NCBI GenBank assembly: GCA_016181145.1
Contig: JACOZW010000051.1
Span: forward strand, 1-47,714
Direction of reading: 5' to 3'
DNA from: Candidatus Yanofskyibacteriota bacterium
GTDB taxonomy: Bacteria > Patescibacteriota > Minisyncoccia > 2-02-FULL-40-12 > GWA2-44-9
DNA: 47,714 nucleotides
Shown piece by piece: positions 8,188 through 17,537 of the stretch. The position numbers and the translations under genes were made by a program. The first letter of the stretch is position 1. The number at the start of each line of letters is the position of its first letter. Below the pieces are notes generated by a model that was given only the letters and a program-made list of their open reading frames with translations, ran no database searches and was not told the origin of the DNA.

Positions 8188-8644
8188 AATTATTGGCTTC
8201 AATATCCTTTATTTCTTCCAGGCGACGCTCATATCTTTCTTCTTTGGCGTATTTAGCCTCGAGAAAAGCTTTAGCAATTTCTATGGCCTTATCTTCGCTT
8301 AGAAAATCAGACGATAAGGACAGCACATTCAAATTTTCATCATGAACCGAGGCTCTGGCCTGTTCCGGCTCTGATATCGTACCGGCACGGACACCATCTA
8401 TCTTATTGGCGGCTATATCAATACCAACACCCGAACCGCAGATTAAAACTCCCTTAGCACCATTGCCCTTCGACAAGCTCAGGGCGACTGCCTTTCCAAC
8501 GGCAGCCGCAAAGATCGGGTAATCATCGTCTTTATTATACTCAAAAGGACCCACATCTTCATAGTCAAACCCCCACTCGGTAAGTTTGGTTTTTAATTTC
8601 TCTTTGAGGGCAAATCCCCGATGATCACTTCCAAGATATATCAT
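8186..8644 (-). CDS. rpiB: RpiB/LacA/LacB family sugar-phosphate isomerase
   Basis: IYLGSDHRGFALKEKLK, GVLICGSGVGIDIAANKIDGVRAG. Confidence 0.9.
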   Translation of the reverse strand: MIYLGSDHRGFALKEKLKTKLTEWGFDYEDVGPFEYNKDDDYPIFAAAVGKAVALSLSKGNGAKGVLICGSGVGIDIAANKIDGVRAGTISEPEQARASVHDENLNVLSLSSDFLSEDKAIEIAKAFLEAKYAKEERYERRLEEIKDIEANN

Positions 8645-8889
8645 GGCAGATTAATTAGCTCTTTCTTAATACAGACTAACTCACGAAACCACTCTTGAGG
8701 AGAAAATTCTAAAATACGTTGAAAAACATTGCGATGAAGAGGAGGTACACCGGGCATATAAAATACGCAATCGCCTCGTGATTCATAACGTGGGTATAAT
8801 ACTGATGGAATAATCAAATACTGAAACGTCAATACTGCAATAACGATGCCAAGAAAGATGCCGATTGTTATTTTGCTTGATCTTCTCAT
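8641..8889 (-). CDS. Small membrane-anchored hypothetical protein
   Basis: N-terminal TM (ITIGIFLGIVIAVLTFQYLIIP), ATGA overlaps with both neighbours. Confidence 0.65.
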   Translation of the reverse strand: MRRSSKITIGIFLGIVIAVLTFQYLIIPSVLYPRYESRGDCVFYMPGVPPLHRNVFQRILEFSPQEWFRELVCIKKELINLP

Positions 8890-9806
8890 TTTAGCTTATT
8901 TAAATATTGCACCACACTCAGCGTTGCCGTACATCCTTGACCGGCAGCGATGACTATCTGCTTGAAGGGTACATCAGAGACATCGCCCGCCGCATACAAT
9001 CCAGGGATATTAGTTTCGCACCTAGCGTTAACTTTAATCTCCCCGAATGGATTTTTTTCAACATTATCAGGAACAATATTAGAATTGGGAACCATTCCTA
9101 TGTGAACGAAAATACCGTCAACTTTAATTTCATGTTCCGCATTAGCCTTGTCTATATATTTTAAGCCATTTACAAACTTGTCTCCGACGACCCCCTTAGT
9201 GGCAACTTCATAAATTATTTCTACCTTATCTTTAGGATAAGAAGTAAGTTTTTTTATTAAGACGTCATCGCCCTTAAAGGTGGCGTTCTTATTGATGACA
9301 TAAACCTTCTTGCAGATATCAACGCCCATCAGAGCTGACTCCAGAGCCGAATTACCACCTCCGACAACGGCAACGGTCTTGCCGCCGAACAAAGGCATAT
9401 CACAAGTCGAACAATAACTTACGCCCTTATTGCGATATTCTTTCTCGCCGGTAACACCAAGCTCTCTCGGATGAACACCAGTAGCAACTATAACAGCTTT
9501 GGCCATATAATTATTTCCTTTTTGAGTAGCAACCAAAAAAGTCTCATCTGCCTGTTTAGTTATTTTGCTGACCTCGACACCCTCCTCGATATCAACCTTA
9601 TAATGCTCAAGGTGCTTCCTAAATTTATCGGTCAAAGTAATGCCGTCAGTCATACCATCTCCCGGCCAATTGCCTATCTCTCCTGAAGTTATAACCTCGC
9701 CTCCAAAATCTTTGGTTATTATTTTTAAATTAAGACCCCTTCGGATACCATATATACCGGCCGTTGTTGCAGCAGCGGAACCGCCGATGATTAATAGATC
9801 GAACAT
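8886..9806 (-). CDS. trxB: Thioredoxin reductase
   Basis: GGSAAATTAGIYGIRRGL, CSTCD redox motif, VVGGGNSALESAL, GLYAAGDVSD. Confidence 0.92.
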   Translation of the reverse strand: MFDLLIIGGSAAATTAGIYGIRRGLNLKIITKDFGGEVITSGEIGNWPGDGMTDGITLTDKFRKHLEHYKVDIEEGVEVSKITKQADETFLVATQKGNNYMAKAVIVATGVHPRELGVTGEKEYRNKGVSYCSTCDMPLFGGKTVAVVGGGNSALESALMGVDICKKVYVINKNATFKGDDVLIKKLTSYPKDKVEIIYEVATKGVVGDKFVNGLKYIDKANAEHEIKVDGIFVHIGMVPNSNIVPDNVEKNPFGEIKVNARCETNIPGLYAAGDVSDVPFKQIVIAAGQGCTATLSVVQYLNKLK

Positions 9807-9821
9807 TAATAAGAAGTACTA

Positions 9822-9900
9822 AGGGGCTAGTATTAAGTATTGAGGATAAGAAATTCCATAATACTTAATACTTAATACTTAATACTGGATTCTAGATTCT
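9822..9900. repeat. AATACTTA short tandem/inverted repeat tract
   Basis: TAGTATTAAGTATT ... ATACTTAATACTTAATACTTAATACT. Confidence 0.7.
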
Positions 9901-9927
9901 AGCTAAATTATAGTATATCATAAAAGT

Positions 9928-10644
9928 ATGGACAAAATACAACTCAGTATCGTTCTTCCCGCCCATAATGAAGCCGAAAATCTACCAAAGCTAGTAGGAG
10001 AGATAAACTCATATATGAACACTTCGGGCTGGGACTACGAGATTGTAATAGTTAACGATGGGAGCACGGATAACACTGGGAATATACTAGAATCTCTTCA
10101 AAAATCAGACAATCACATAAAAGCTATCCATCATCCGAAAAACCGTGGGTACGGTGCGGCATTGAGAAGCGGTTTTTCCGCCGCAACCAAAGAATGGATA
10201 TTTTTGACCGACTCTGATCTTCAATTCAATATAAAGGAGCTATCCAGACTGGCTGAACACACCGACAAATATGACATGGTTATCGGATATCGAAAAAATC
10301 GCCGGGACCATTTCATCCGAAAAGTAAATGCAGCAATTTTCAATCTGGCCGTAGACCTGCTTTTCGGCCTCTGGATAAGAGATATAGACTGCGCCTTTAA
10401 ATTAATGCGCCGGGAAATCACCGATAAGGCTAATCTCGAATCAAACGGGGCGCTGATCAGTACCGAACTACTAGTCAGGGCGAAGAGGTTAGGTTATAAA
10501 ATAAAACAGGTACCGGTTACCCACTATCCCCGCTTATCCGGCCAGTCAAGCGGAGGAAATATTAAAGTTATACTGAGGGCAGTAAAAGAGATCATGCTTT
10601 TCCGTATTACCGGCCGGACAATTTCGGGACCCAAACACAGCTAA
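9928..10644 (+). CDS. Family 2 glycosyltransferase (dolichyl-phosphate mannose synthase-like)
   Basis: SIVLPAHNEAENLPKLV, VNDGSTDNTG, FLTDSDLQF. Confidence 0.9.
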   Translation: MDKIQLSIVLPAHNEAENLPKLVGEINSYMNTSGWDYEIVIVNDGSTDNTGNILESLQKSDNHIKAIHHPKNRGYGAALRSGFSAATKEWIFLTDSDLQFNIKELSRLAEHTDKYDMVIGYRKNRRDHFIRKVNAAIFNLAVDLLFGLWIRDIDCAFKLMRREITDKANLESNGALISTELLVRAKRLGYKIKQVPVTHYPRLSGQSSGGNIKVILRAVKEIMLFRITGRTISGPKHS

Positions 10645-12302
10645 TTGAATTGTCTGGTGTCATAGATCCGATAATTATCATTACGGAATATCAGCGGAAA
10701 ATGCTCCGAAAAGTATTTTTCATTTGCATTAAGGTCATTTATTTCCGTCGGACCAATTACAACATAACTGATATTATATTTTTTCAAAAGCTCACTAACA
10801 TCCACGCCTAGATACATTTCCCTCATATCAGCCTCTCTCGAAGAGTAGTTAAAACCAAAATTCCACGCCCAAGCTGTATAACCCATTAGTATTGGCCTTA
10901 AACCCCAGACCATTACAAAATGATTATGAGATGGGGCGGTAAGAAAAACAGCCAGGGAGTCTGTTTTTTCTCTTATTTCAAGACCAAGATTTATATCATC
11001 TGTACTCGTCATCATAAAATCATGTTTATCAACTTGGACTAGTCTCGTAAGCTCGGTAATCCCCGTAAGAGTTAGGATTAGAAATAATAATATTGCCATA
11101 ACCCTAAATATAAAATTCCTCTTGGCCCAAATACTAGCCAAAGCCATCGATACCGGCGCTGACAATATTAAATAAGACCACCAAAAAATTTTAGAATTGT
11201 CCCAGGCTATCGGCTGGAGAAGATACAGGTTTCCAACCGTAAAAATCATAAATGCGGAAATATATACCGCCCACCCTGAATAATTGATACTATTTCTCCA
11301 AAAATACAGACCTAAAATAGCCATGGGTAGCATAATCCCCCACAATAACGACCACATTTTAACCCAGTCAAAAAAATCACCTTTTACTGTATAGCCAGGG
11401 TTCCATTTTACAAATGAATTGTTTTCAATCCCGCCCCATATAAAAGTCAGATAAAGGACAGATGAAATTATTCCCGCAATCAGAACAAAATGCCAGAGAA
11501 TCCTCCATTTACTAAAGCTAAATAGACAAATTAAACCGGTGATTAGGAATACCGCCATAAAGCTGTGCGGATGGGCTATTGGGAGAACACCGGCTAGAAT
11601 TCCTGAAATTACTAATATCTTAGTTTTAATACTTTCGGCAAGATTATCTCTTAAAATCACATAGAGGACGCCGACTATAGCCCAGACGCCCAAAGTAACA
11701 CCGATAAGAAATGAGCGCTGTGGTATTAAAAGCCCTACTGCCATATTACCGGCGAACCACTGATAAATATCATATCGGCCGTAATCTATCGGCGGATATT
11801 TCAAAAATTCAAATGAAGGATTCCGCCACAATTCTTTCAAGAAATTAACAAATCCCGTTCCGGCAGAAAGAAAAAAAATAAAAACCGAAAGAACAGAAAG
11901 TTTTTTTGATTTAACCAGAAGGTAAAACAATAAATAAAGTCCAACCAATAGAGAAAAGGTTAAGAATATGGATGGCAATACGAAGGCATGCTTGAGCGGC
12001 ATTCCCAGCTTCATAAGCATGCCTGATATCAGATTTGTTAAGAATGGATAGGTAAATTTACCTCCGGCATACAGCGGATGGTAAGCGAACCAATCCTGGA
12101 GGCTTTTAAAGGCAAAGGTATTAGCTATTGAAATGTGTAAAGACCAATCGCTCCAAACATTAACATGACCGGCATACAAACCATCCGGCTTAAAATCCAA
12201 AATTTTCCAGAATACTATTGAAAAATAAGAACCAAGAGTTAAAATTAGAAATAGCAGATACCTGAAATGAGCCCTGATTGTTTTTGATAATAATTCAAAC
12301 AT
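10641..12302 (-). CDS. Polytopic membrane protein, probable GT-C-type glycosyltransferase
   Basis: Many TM segments, N-terminal loop with WSDWSLH; ORF track reaches 12353 but MFELLSK at 12302 is the likely start. Confidence 0.65.
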   Translation of the reverse strand: MFELLSKTIRAHFRYLLFLILTLGSYFSIVFWKILDFKPDGLYAGHVNVWSDWSLHISIANTFAFKSLQDWFAYHPLYAGGKFTYPFLTNLISGMLMKLGMPLKHAFVLPSIFLTFSLLVGLYLLFYLLVKSKKLSVLSVFIFFLSAGTGFVNFLKELWRNPSFEFLKYPPIDYGRYDIYQWFAGNMAVGLLIPQRSFLIGVTLGVWAIVGVLYVILRDNLAESIKTKILVISGILAGVLPIAHPHSFMAVFLITGLICLFSFSKWRILWHFVLIAGIISSVLYLTFIWGGIENNSFVKWNPGYTVKGDFFDWVKMWSLLWGIMLPMAILGLYFWRNSINYSGWAVYISAFMIFTVGNLYLLQPIAWDNSKIFWWSYLILSAPVSMALASIWAKRNFIFRVMAILLFLILTLTGITELTRLVQVDKHDFMMTSTDDINLGLEIREKTDSLAVFLTAPSHNHFVMVWGLRPILMGYTAWAWNFGFNYSSREADMREMYLGVDVSELLKKYNISYVVIGPTEINDLNANEKYFSEHFPLIFRNDNYRIYDTRQFN

Positions 12303-13731
12303 GAGAATAACGAATAATAAATTATACCTAATAATTATCCTCGCTTCTAGCATTTTAGTTCATTTTCTTTTTTTCGGACACCCTAACCAGGTTGTTTTTG
12401 ATGAAGTATGGTATGGAAGACACGTTAATGACTATATCAACAAAACCTTTCATTTTGACGGTCATCCCCCTCTTGGACGAATGACCATTGCCGGATTTGC
12501 AAAAGTTATGGACTATAAACCGGCCAATTCCTTCACTAATATCAGCGAGCAGTTCAATGACAAACAATATCTTATCTTACGATTTTTGCCGACCTTAGCT
12601 GGTGCCATTTTACCGCTTATAATTTATCTGATAATCCGTGAATTGGGACTGACTCCCTTTGCCGCATTTGCCGGAAGCATGTTAATGGTATTTGAGAATA
12701 GTTTTGTCGCTCAATCGCGCCTGCTATTGATGGATTCGTCTTTGATTCTATACGAGTTTACTTCTCTATTTTTCTATCTGCGCTATCGCAATCACAAGAA
12801 AATTTATATGCTGTTTCTGGCTGGTATATTCTCCGGCTTAGCCTTTGCGGTTAAATGGGTCGGCCTGTCTTTTGTTGCTCTTCCCGTCTTATTTGAGGGA
12901 CTCAACATGTTATCCGAAATGAAGAGAAAAGGAATATCAGTATTAAAATCATCAAAAGTATGGCTTACTTTCACGGCGCTGATTATCATTCCTTTTGCTG
13001 TGTATTTCTCGGCCGTAACCGCTTATTCCCTGATTTTAAATAAATCCGGCACAGGCGATGCCTTTATGAGTGCGGGTTACCAGAAGACATTACAAGGCAA
13101 TAATTACCAGAATGATCCAAGCCTTAAAACGCCAAGCATGTTCAGCAAGTTCACTGAGCTAAACAGGCAGATGTATGCAGTCAACCAAGCATTCACTGAG
13201 CTAAACAGGCAGATGTATGCAGTCAACCAAGCATTGACTGCCAGCCACCCCTATGCAAGCGGCTGGTATACCTGGCCCTTGATGCTCAGGCCTATTTATT
13301 ATTGGGTTAGCGGCAACGCCAGAATATACTTCATTGGCAATCCTGTAATTTGGTGGTCTGCAACCATAGCAGTATTGTATGGTCTGCGAATCATTATTTA
13401 TAACCTATGGCTAAAATTAAGAAGATATGACATATCGCCATCGCTTTCATCCGATAATATATCTGTACTTCTTGCAGGATACGCCCTCAATATGCTTCCT
13501 TTTATGGGCGTAAAGCGTGTCATGTTTCTTTATCATTATTTCGCCGCCTATATTTTTGCAGTACTTCTACTTGTTTATTTTATATCGCAACAAAAAAGCT
13601 CCAAACAAATCTTTGGAGCTTTACTCACAGTAAGCATTGTGGCTTTCATATTCTTCGCACCGCTGACCTATGGCCTCAACCTATCACCAAAAGCCTATGA
13701 GCTAAGGGTATGGTTTAGCTCGTGGAGGTAG
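12301..13731 (+). CDS. PMT/ArnT-like GT-C glycosyltransferase (protein O-mannosyltransferase family)
   Basis: FDEVWYGRHVNDYINKTFHFDGHPPLGR, multiple TMs, GVKRVMFLYHYF. Confidence 0.8.
   Translation: MRITNNKLYLIIILASSILVHFLFFGHPNQVVFDEVWYGRHVNDYINKTFHFDGHPPLGRMTIAGFAKVMDYKPANSFTNISEQFNDKQYLILRFLPTLAGAILPLIIYLIIRELGLTPFAAFAGSMLMVFENSFVAQSRLLLMDSSLILYEFTSLFFYLRYRNHKKIYMLFLAGIFSGLAFAVKWVGLSFVALPVLFEGLNMLSEMKRKGISVLKSSKVWLTFTALIIIPFAVYFSAVTAYSLILNKSGTGDAFMSAGYQKTLQGNNYQNDPSLKTPSMFSKFTELNRQMYAVNQAFTELNRQMYAVNQALTASHPYASGWYTWPLMLRPIYYWVSGNARIYFIGNPVIWWSATIAVLYGLRIIIYNLWLKLRRYDISPSLSSDNISVLLAGYALNMLPFMGVKRVMFLYHYFAAYIFAVLLLVYFISQQKSSKQIFGALLTVSIVAFIFFAPLTYGLNLSPKAYELRVWFSSWR
13150..13233 (+). repeat. 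Exact 2x42-bp in-frame tandem duplication
   Basis: (TTCACTGAGCTAAACAGGCAGATGTATGCAGTCAACCAAGCA)x2 = (FTELNRQMYAVNQA)x2. Confidence 0.97.
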
Positions 13732-13750
13732 TCGCTCAGATCACTAATTT

Positions 13751-14365
13751 TTATTCTAGCTCAAACTTCCTAGCTCTCTGGTACAATTCCTCTATCTTAT
13801 CCCAATTGAGATTGTCGAAAAATGCCTTAATGTAGGTTGCCCTGTCGGAGCCGGTATCAATGAAATAAGAGTGCTCGTAAACATCCATGCATAAAACAGG
13901 AACCGCTCCCCAAATTCCTCCATGATTCTGAGCATCACAGGTAAAAATACGCAACTCCTTTTCATGCATATCCCAGGCCAATACTGCCCAGCCCCTAGCT
14001 GACATTCCACAGGCAGAGAAATAATTTTTAAAATTATCAAAAGATCCGTACTTTTCGGCTAGTTTAGTCGCTATCTCGCCTCTTGGCACCCCGTCCCCGC
14101 CCATAACCGCAAAATAGTTCTCGTGCAGATAAACTCCGTTGTTAGCAAAAGATTCGCCATTCTTTAGAGATCTCAACTCACTGTAGATTTGATTACCCTC
14201 TGCTTTTCCGCTTTTTGCTATAGGCCCAAGTTTATCCTTAATATCGTTTGATTTATCGACATAGCCCTTGTATAGCTTCCCATGATGAATCTCTATAGTC
14301 TTTTCTGAAATGCCCTTCAATAATCCCGCCCCATACGGTAATTCCTTGAATTGTTTCTTTGGCAT
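13751..14365 (-). CDS. Fe/Mn-family superoxide dismutase
   Basis: EIHHGKLYKGYV, LHENYF, WAVLAWD, DVYEHSYFID; likely start MPKKQFKELPYG at 14365. Confidence 0.85.
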   Translation of the reverse strand: MPKKQFKELPYGAGLLKGISEKTIEIHHGKLYKGYVDKSNDIKDKLGPIAKSGKAEGNQIYSELRSLKNGESFANNGVYLHENYFAVMGGDGVPRGEIATKLAEKYGSFDNFKNYFSACGMSARGWAVLAWDMHEKELRIFTCDAQNHGGIWGAVPVLCMDVYEHSYFIDTGSDRATYIKAFFDNLNWDKIEELYQRARKFELE

Positions 14366-14467
14366 GGTATTAATGTAAAATGCAAATATCAAAATGGAAA
14401 ATTATAATTCAAAATCTTAAAATTTTATAATTTTACACTGTCATTTTGCACTTTGATTTTTAAATTT

Positions 14468-14707
14468 TCAATTTTTTATATCGAGCAGTTCATCTATCTT
14501 CCCCTTATCAAATCCAACTACGATCTTACCGCCTATATCAAGAACCGGAACTCCCATCTGACCGCTTATTTTTATCATTTCTTCCTGCGCCTTCATATCT
14601 TCGGCGACATTAAAATTTTCAAAAGCAACTCCTTTTTCATCTAGATATGCCTTGGCCTTTTTACACCAGGGACATGTGGGGGTTGAGTATATTTTTACGG
14701 TAGTCAT
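14468..14707 (-). CDS. Glutaredoxin family protein
   Basis: MTTVKIYSTPTCPWCKKAKAYLDEKG (CPWC), GVPVLDIGGKIVVGFDKGKIDELL. Confidence 0.85.
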   Translation of the reverse strand: MTTVKIYSTPTCPWCKKAKAYLDEKGVAFENFNVAEDMKAQEEMIKISGQMGVPVLDIGGKIVVGFDKGKIDELLDIKN

Positions 14708-14820
14708 ATGACATAATATTATCATAGGAATAGGAAAACATAAAGAGAATGGCCAGACTTGCAAAAAAGCTAAAAATAGTGTAGTATATTCCTTATTCTT
14801 TGACAGTAGGAGGATCACTA

Positions 14821-15597
14821 GTGGTTTTCATCGTCCTCTTTGTATTCATGCTCGTTTTTCCTGGCCATATCTACGCCCAGAATCTATCTCCCCAGCAGAT
14901 AATGAACCTTGCCATAGATCAGTTGCGGGAAGATGAACAATTGAAAAAGGGTTTAGTTTACGAGAAAAGATATCTAGAAGAAGATATCGAGTATAAAAAC
15001 GGCAAGCTATCAGTAAAGAAAAAGGTCAATGAAGAGCTTTACGAAGTATATGAAGACCAGGGAACTTGGCTGGAGAAGCTAAAGGAGAAGAACGGTAAAC
15101 CCGTAAGTGCCCAAGATAAACTGGGTCCTAAAATGGCTGATCAGAGACCTGTCATCGAGGAAATCCTCGGCAAACCCAGATACAATTATGGCTTTAATGG
15201 TTACAGTAGCATTCAGGAAAGAGAAGTTTATTCAATAAGCTTTGAGCCCCGGCGTACAGAATTCCAACCAGAACCAGAACCAGGTGCCTCCATCGAAGCC
15301 CAGGTAACAAACGAAATTCTGAACAACCTGAGCGGCATAATTTACATCAGTACAGATAATTTTTCTATACTGAGAATAGAGGCTCACTTAACGAATAGGA
15401 CTCCGCTAAGAATCAAGGCGGTAGGTAAAGTCTATATCTTTGATACGACTCTGGAAAAAATGGATGTGGGTGGAATAACAGTAAATCATAAGGTAGAAAT
15501 ACTGGGCAAAGGAGCGAAATTTAATATATTTATTATGGAGTTAGGCAGTCAGTTCAAGAGAGTAACCATAAAATATGAGAATTATAGGTTAAAATAA
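14821..15597 (+). CDS. Secreted hypothetical protein with signal peptide
   Basis: Hydrophobic N-terminus FIVLFVFMLVFPGHIYAQ; GTG at 14821 preceded by AGGAGG at 14810-14815 is a better start than the TTG at 14800. Confidence 0.6.
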   Translation: MVFIVLFVFMLVFPGHIYAQNLSPQQIMNLAIDQLREDEQLKKGLVYEKRYLEEDIEYKNGKLSVKKKVNEELYEVYEDQGTWLEKLKEKNGKPVSAQDKLGPKMADQRPVIEEILGKPRYNYGFNGYSSIQEREVYSISFEPRRTEFQPEPEPGASIEAQVTNEILNNLSGIIYISTDNFSILRIEAHLTNRTPLRIKAVGKVYIFDTTLEKMDVGGITVNHKVEILGKGAKFNIFIMELGSQFKRVTIKYENYRLK

Positions 15598-15602
15598 ATT
15601 CC

Positions 15603-15625
15603 TGATCCCGCCATGGCGGGATTTT
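15603..15625 (+). terminator. Intrinsic terminator-like hairpin
   Basis: GATCCCGCCATGGCGGGATTTT. Confidence 0.55.
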
Positions 15626-15638
15626 CAATAAAATTTGT

Positions 15639-16832
15639 ATGTTTGAAGTATTAAAAAAAGACAAAAGAACAAAAGCCCGGCTGGGTCTTTTAAAGACGCC
15701 TCACGGTATAATCAAAACGCCATCTTATGTGTTTGTCGGAACCTATGGCAGAATACTTCACTTATCGAGAAATGATATTAAAAACACTAAAACTCAAGTA
15801 ATAATCTCGAATACTTTCCATCTTTGGGATAAAGTTGAAAGTTATAAAAATTCGAAATCCGTAATACGAAATGAGCTAACCAGGAATTTTGGTAAACTTC
15901 CCATAATGACCGACAGCGGCGGCTTTCAGGTATTATCGCTTGCCTTTAGCGACAAGAACAAGGTCGGTAAATTTATGACCGGAGAAGCGAAAGCCGATAA
16001 ATCATATAAGCGCAGTAAAATCAAAATTACCGAAAAAGGCGTTCACTTTTTATTTAACGGGAAGAAAATGTTTCTCGGCCCAGAATTATCAATGAAACTT
16101 CAAGAAAAAATCGGGGCAGATATTTTGTTCGCTTTCGACCACATAACCTCCCCCCTTGATACTTATAAATATAACCAGAAAGCCCTGAGACTGACCAATA
16201 AATGGGCAAAAATATGCCTCAAGGAACATGCGACAAATCAAAAAAACAGAGCTAACAAGCAGATCTTGTTTGGAATCGTACAGGGCGGGCTTTTCAAAGA
16301 TTTACGCATCCAGAGCGCAAAATCAATCGGCTCAATGCCGTTTGACGGTTTCGGTATCGGCGGTTCATATACCAAAAAGCAAATTGCCAAAGTTTTAAAA
16401 TGGATAATCCCCCACCTTCCCGAAGAAAAACCACGCCACCTCCTTGGAGTCGGCAAAGTTGAAGATATATTTGAAGCAATCGAAAACGGCGTTGACACCT
16501 TTGACTGTGTTATCCCAACACGCGAGGCACGCCATGGCCGGCTCTATACTAAAACCGGCTATATAGATATCCGCAGAGGATATTACTCTAAAGATAAGAA
16601 AATCACCGAGACGGGTTGTGGCTGTTTTACCTGTACAAAGAAAATATCAAGAGCAAAAATCCGAGAACTAATAAAAAGTAAGGATAGAATTCTTAACGCT
16701 CAAGGACAAAGATGGTGTCTAATGCACAACATGTGGTTTTTTAATAATCTACTTGAAGATATACGAAAGTCTATTGCCGGAGGCAAATTCAAAGAATTTA
16801 AAAAGAAGACCTTGACAAAATTCAAATCCTAG
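15639..16832 (+). CDS. tgt: Queuine/archaeosine tRNA-ribosyltransferase family
   Basis: MTDSGGFQVLSL, FAFDHIT, GIVQGG, GGSY, CGCFTC...H zinc site. Confidence 0.9.
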   Translation: MFEVLKKDKRTKARLGLLKTPHGIIKTPSYVFVGTYGRILHLSRNDIKNTKTQVIISNTFHLWDKVESYKNSKSVIRNELTRNFGKLPIMTDSGGFQVLSLAFSDKNKVGKFMTGEAKADKSYKRSKIKITEKGVHFLFNGKKMFLGPELSMKLQEKIGADILFAFDHITSPLDTYKYNQKALRLTNKWAKICLKEHATNQKNRANKQILFGIVQGGLFKDLRIQSAKSIGSMPFDGFGIGGSYTKKQIAKVLKWIIPHLPEEKPRHLLGVGKVEDIFEAIENGVDTFDCVIPTREARHGRLYTKTGYIDIRRGYYSKDKKITETGCGCFTCTKKISRAKIRELIKSKDRILNAQGQRWCLMHNMWFFNNLLEDIRKSIAGGKFKEFKKKTLTKFKS

Positions 16833-16840
16833 ATTATCAT
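16812..16840 (+). promoter_or_regulatory. Sigma70-like promoter
   Basis: TTGACA (16812-16817), 17-nt spacer, TATCAT (16835-16840); downstream AAGGAGGCGCC-ATG. Confidence 0.65.
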
Positions 16841-16873
16841 ATACTTGGCTCGAAAAGTTCCCAAGGAGGCGCC

Positions 16874-17155
16874 ATGAACTGGAATCTTCGAAAAACACTG
16901 AAGTTCTTTGGAATTATTGCTTTTGCTTTTGCTATAGCGTTTCTAAAAAGTTACCTTATAAAATCAGACCAAGTTGAGGCCTCTCAAATTGAGAAAACTG
17001 GGCCAAGACTACAGTTACAGAATGTTAGTCGATTTGGTGATACTCGTCCAATATCGGTAATCTGTGATACCGCAACGGGAACTCTTCTCTATGTAAATGG
17101 CATTGATGGTGGTATGTGGGGAAACCCCAACGGCTGCGCTAAAAGTCGCCGTTAG
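16874..17155 (+). CDS. Short secreted/membrane-anchored hypothetical protein
   Basis: Strong SD AAGGAGG, N-terminal TM FFGIIAFAFAIAFLKSYLI, own terminator. Confidence 0.6.
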   Translation: MNWNLRKTLKFFGIIAFAFAIAFLKSYLIKSDQVEASQIEKTGPRLQLQNVSRFGDTRPISVICDTATGTLLYVNGIDGGMWGNPNGCAKSRR

Positions 17156-17162
17156 TACGCCA

Positions 17163-17191
17163 AGCCCCGACATTCGTCGGGGCATTTTTTG
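17163..17191 (+). terminator. Intrinsic terminator
   Basis: GCCCCGACATTCGTCGGGGCATTTTTT. Confidence 0.8.
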
Positions 17192-17214
17192 ACTTTAGCA
17201 CTAGGCACTTAATA

Positions 17215-17532
17215 CTAGTTTTGTGGCGGGACCATCGGGAGATTATGCTCATCATGCCTCATCTTCTGCTTAGAGAAATGATACAGATATAAAATTTCCA
17301 GGATACCCAGAGTATTTATCAATAACATAGCCAAAAACCACCATTTCTCATCTTGCTTGGCTGCGTGCCACAAAGCATGATATTTCCAATAGACGGTCCA
17401 GATGACAAGAATTAACATAAGACCACCGAACATCATCCCCCCGAAAAGATTAAAACTGGATCCGCCCCAGTTCATCATACCGGGACCCCATGAACCACCG
17501 CCCCAATTCTGATTCCACATATAGTTGTACAT
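17215..17532 (-). CDS. Small membrane protein with W/G/M-rich N-terminus
   Basis: MYNYMWNQNWGGGSWGPGMMNWGG then two TM segments. Confidence 0.65.
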   Translation of the reverse strand: MYNYMWNQNWGGGSWGPGMMNWGGSSFNLFGGMMFGGLMLILVIWTVYWKYHALWHAAKQDEKWWFLAMLLINTLGILEILYLYHFSKQKMRHDEHNLPMVPPQN

Positions 17533-17537
17533 ACTTT

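Noticed and set aside
8641-9806. Possible UGA recoding (as in some CPR lineages)
   Set aside because: UGA is used as a stop at ATGA overlaps (8641 and 8886) and no in-frame UGA is needed in recognised genes, so the standard bacterial code fits.
14800-14820. TTG at 14800 as the start of the secreted protein
   Set aside because: An AGGAGG at 14810-14815 correctly spaced before GTG 14821 makes the downstream start more likely.
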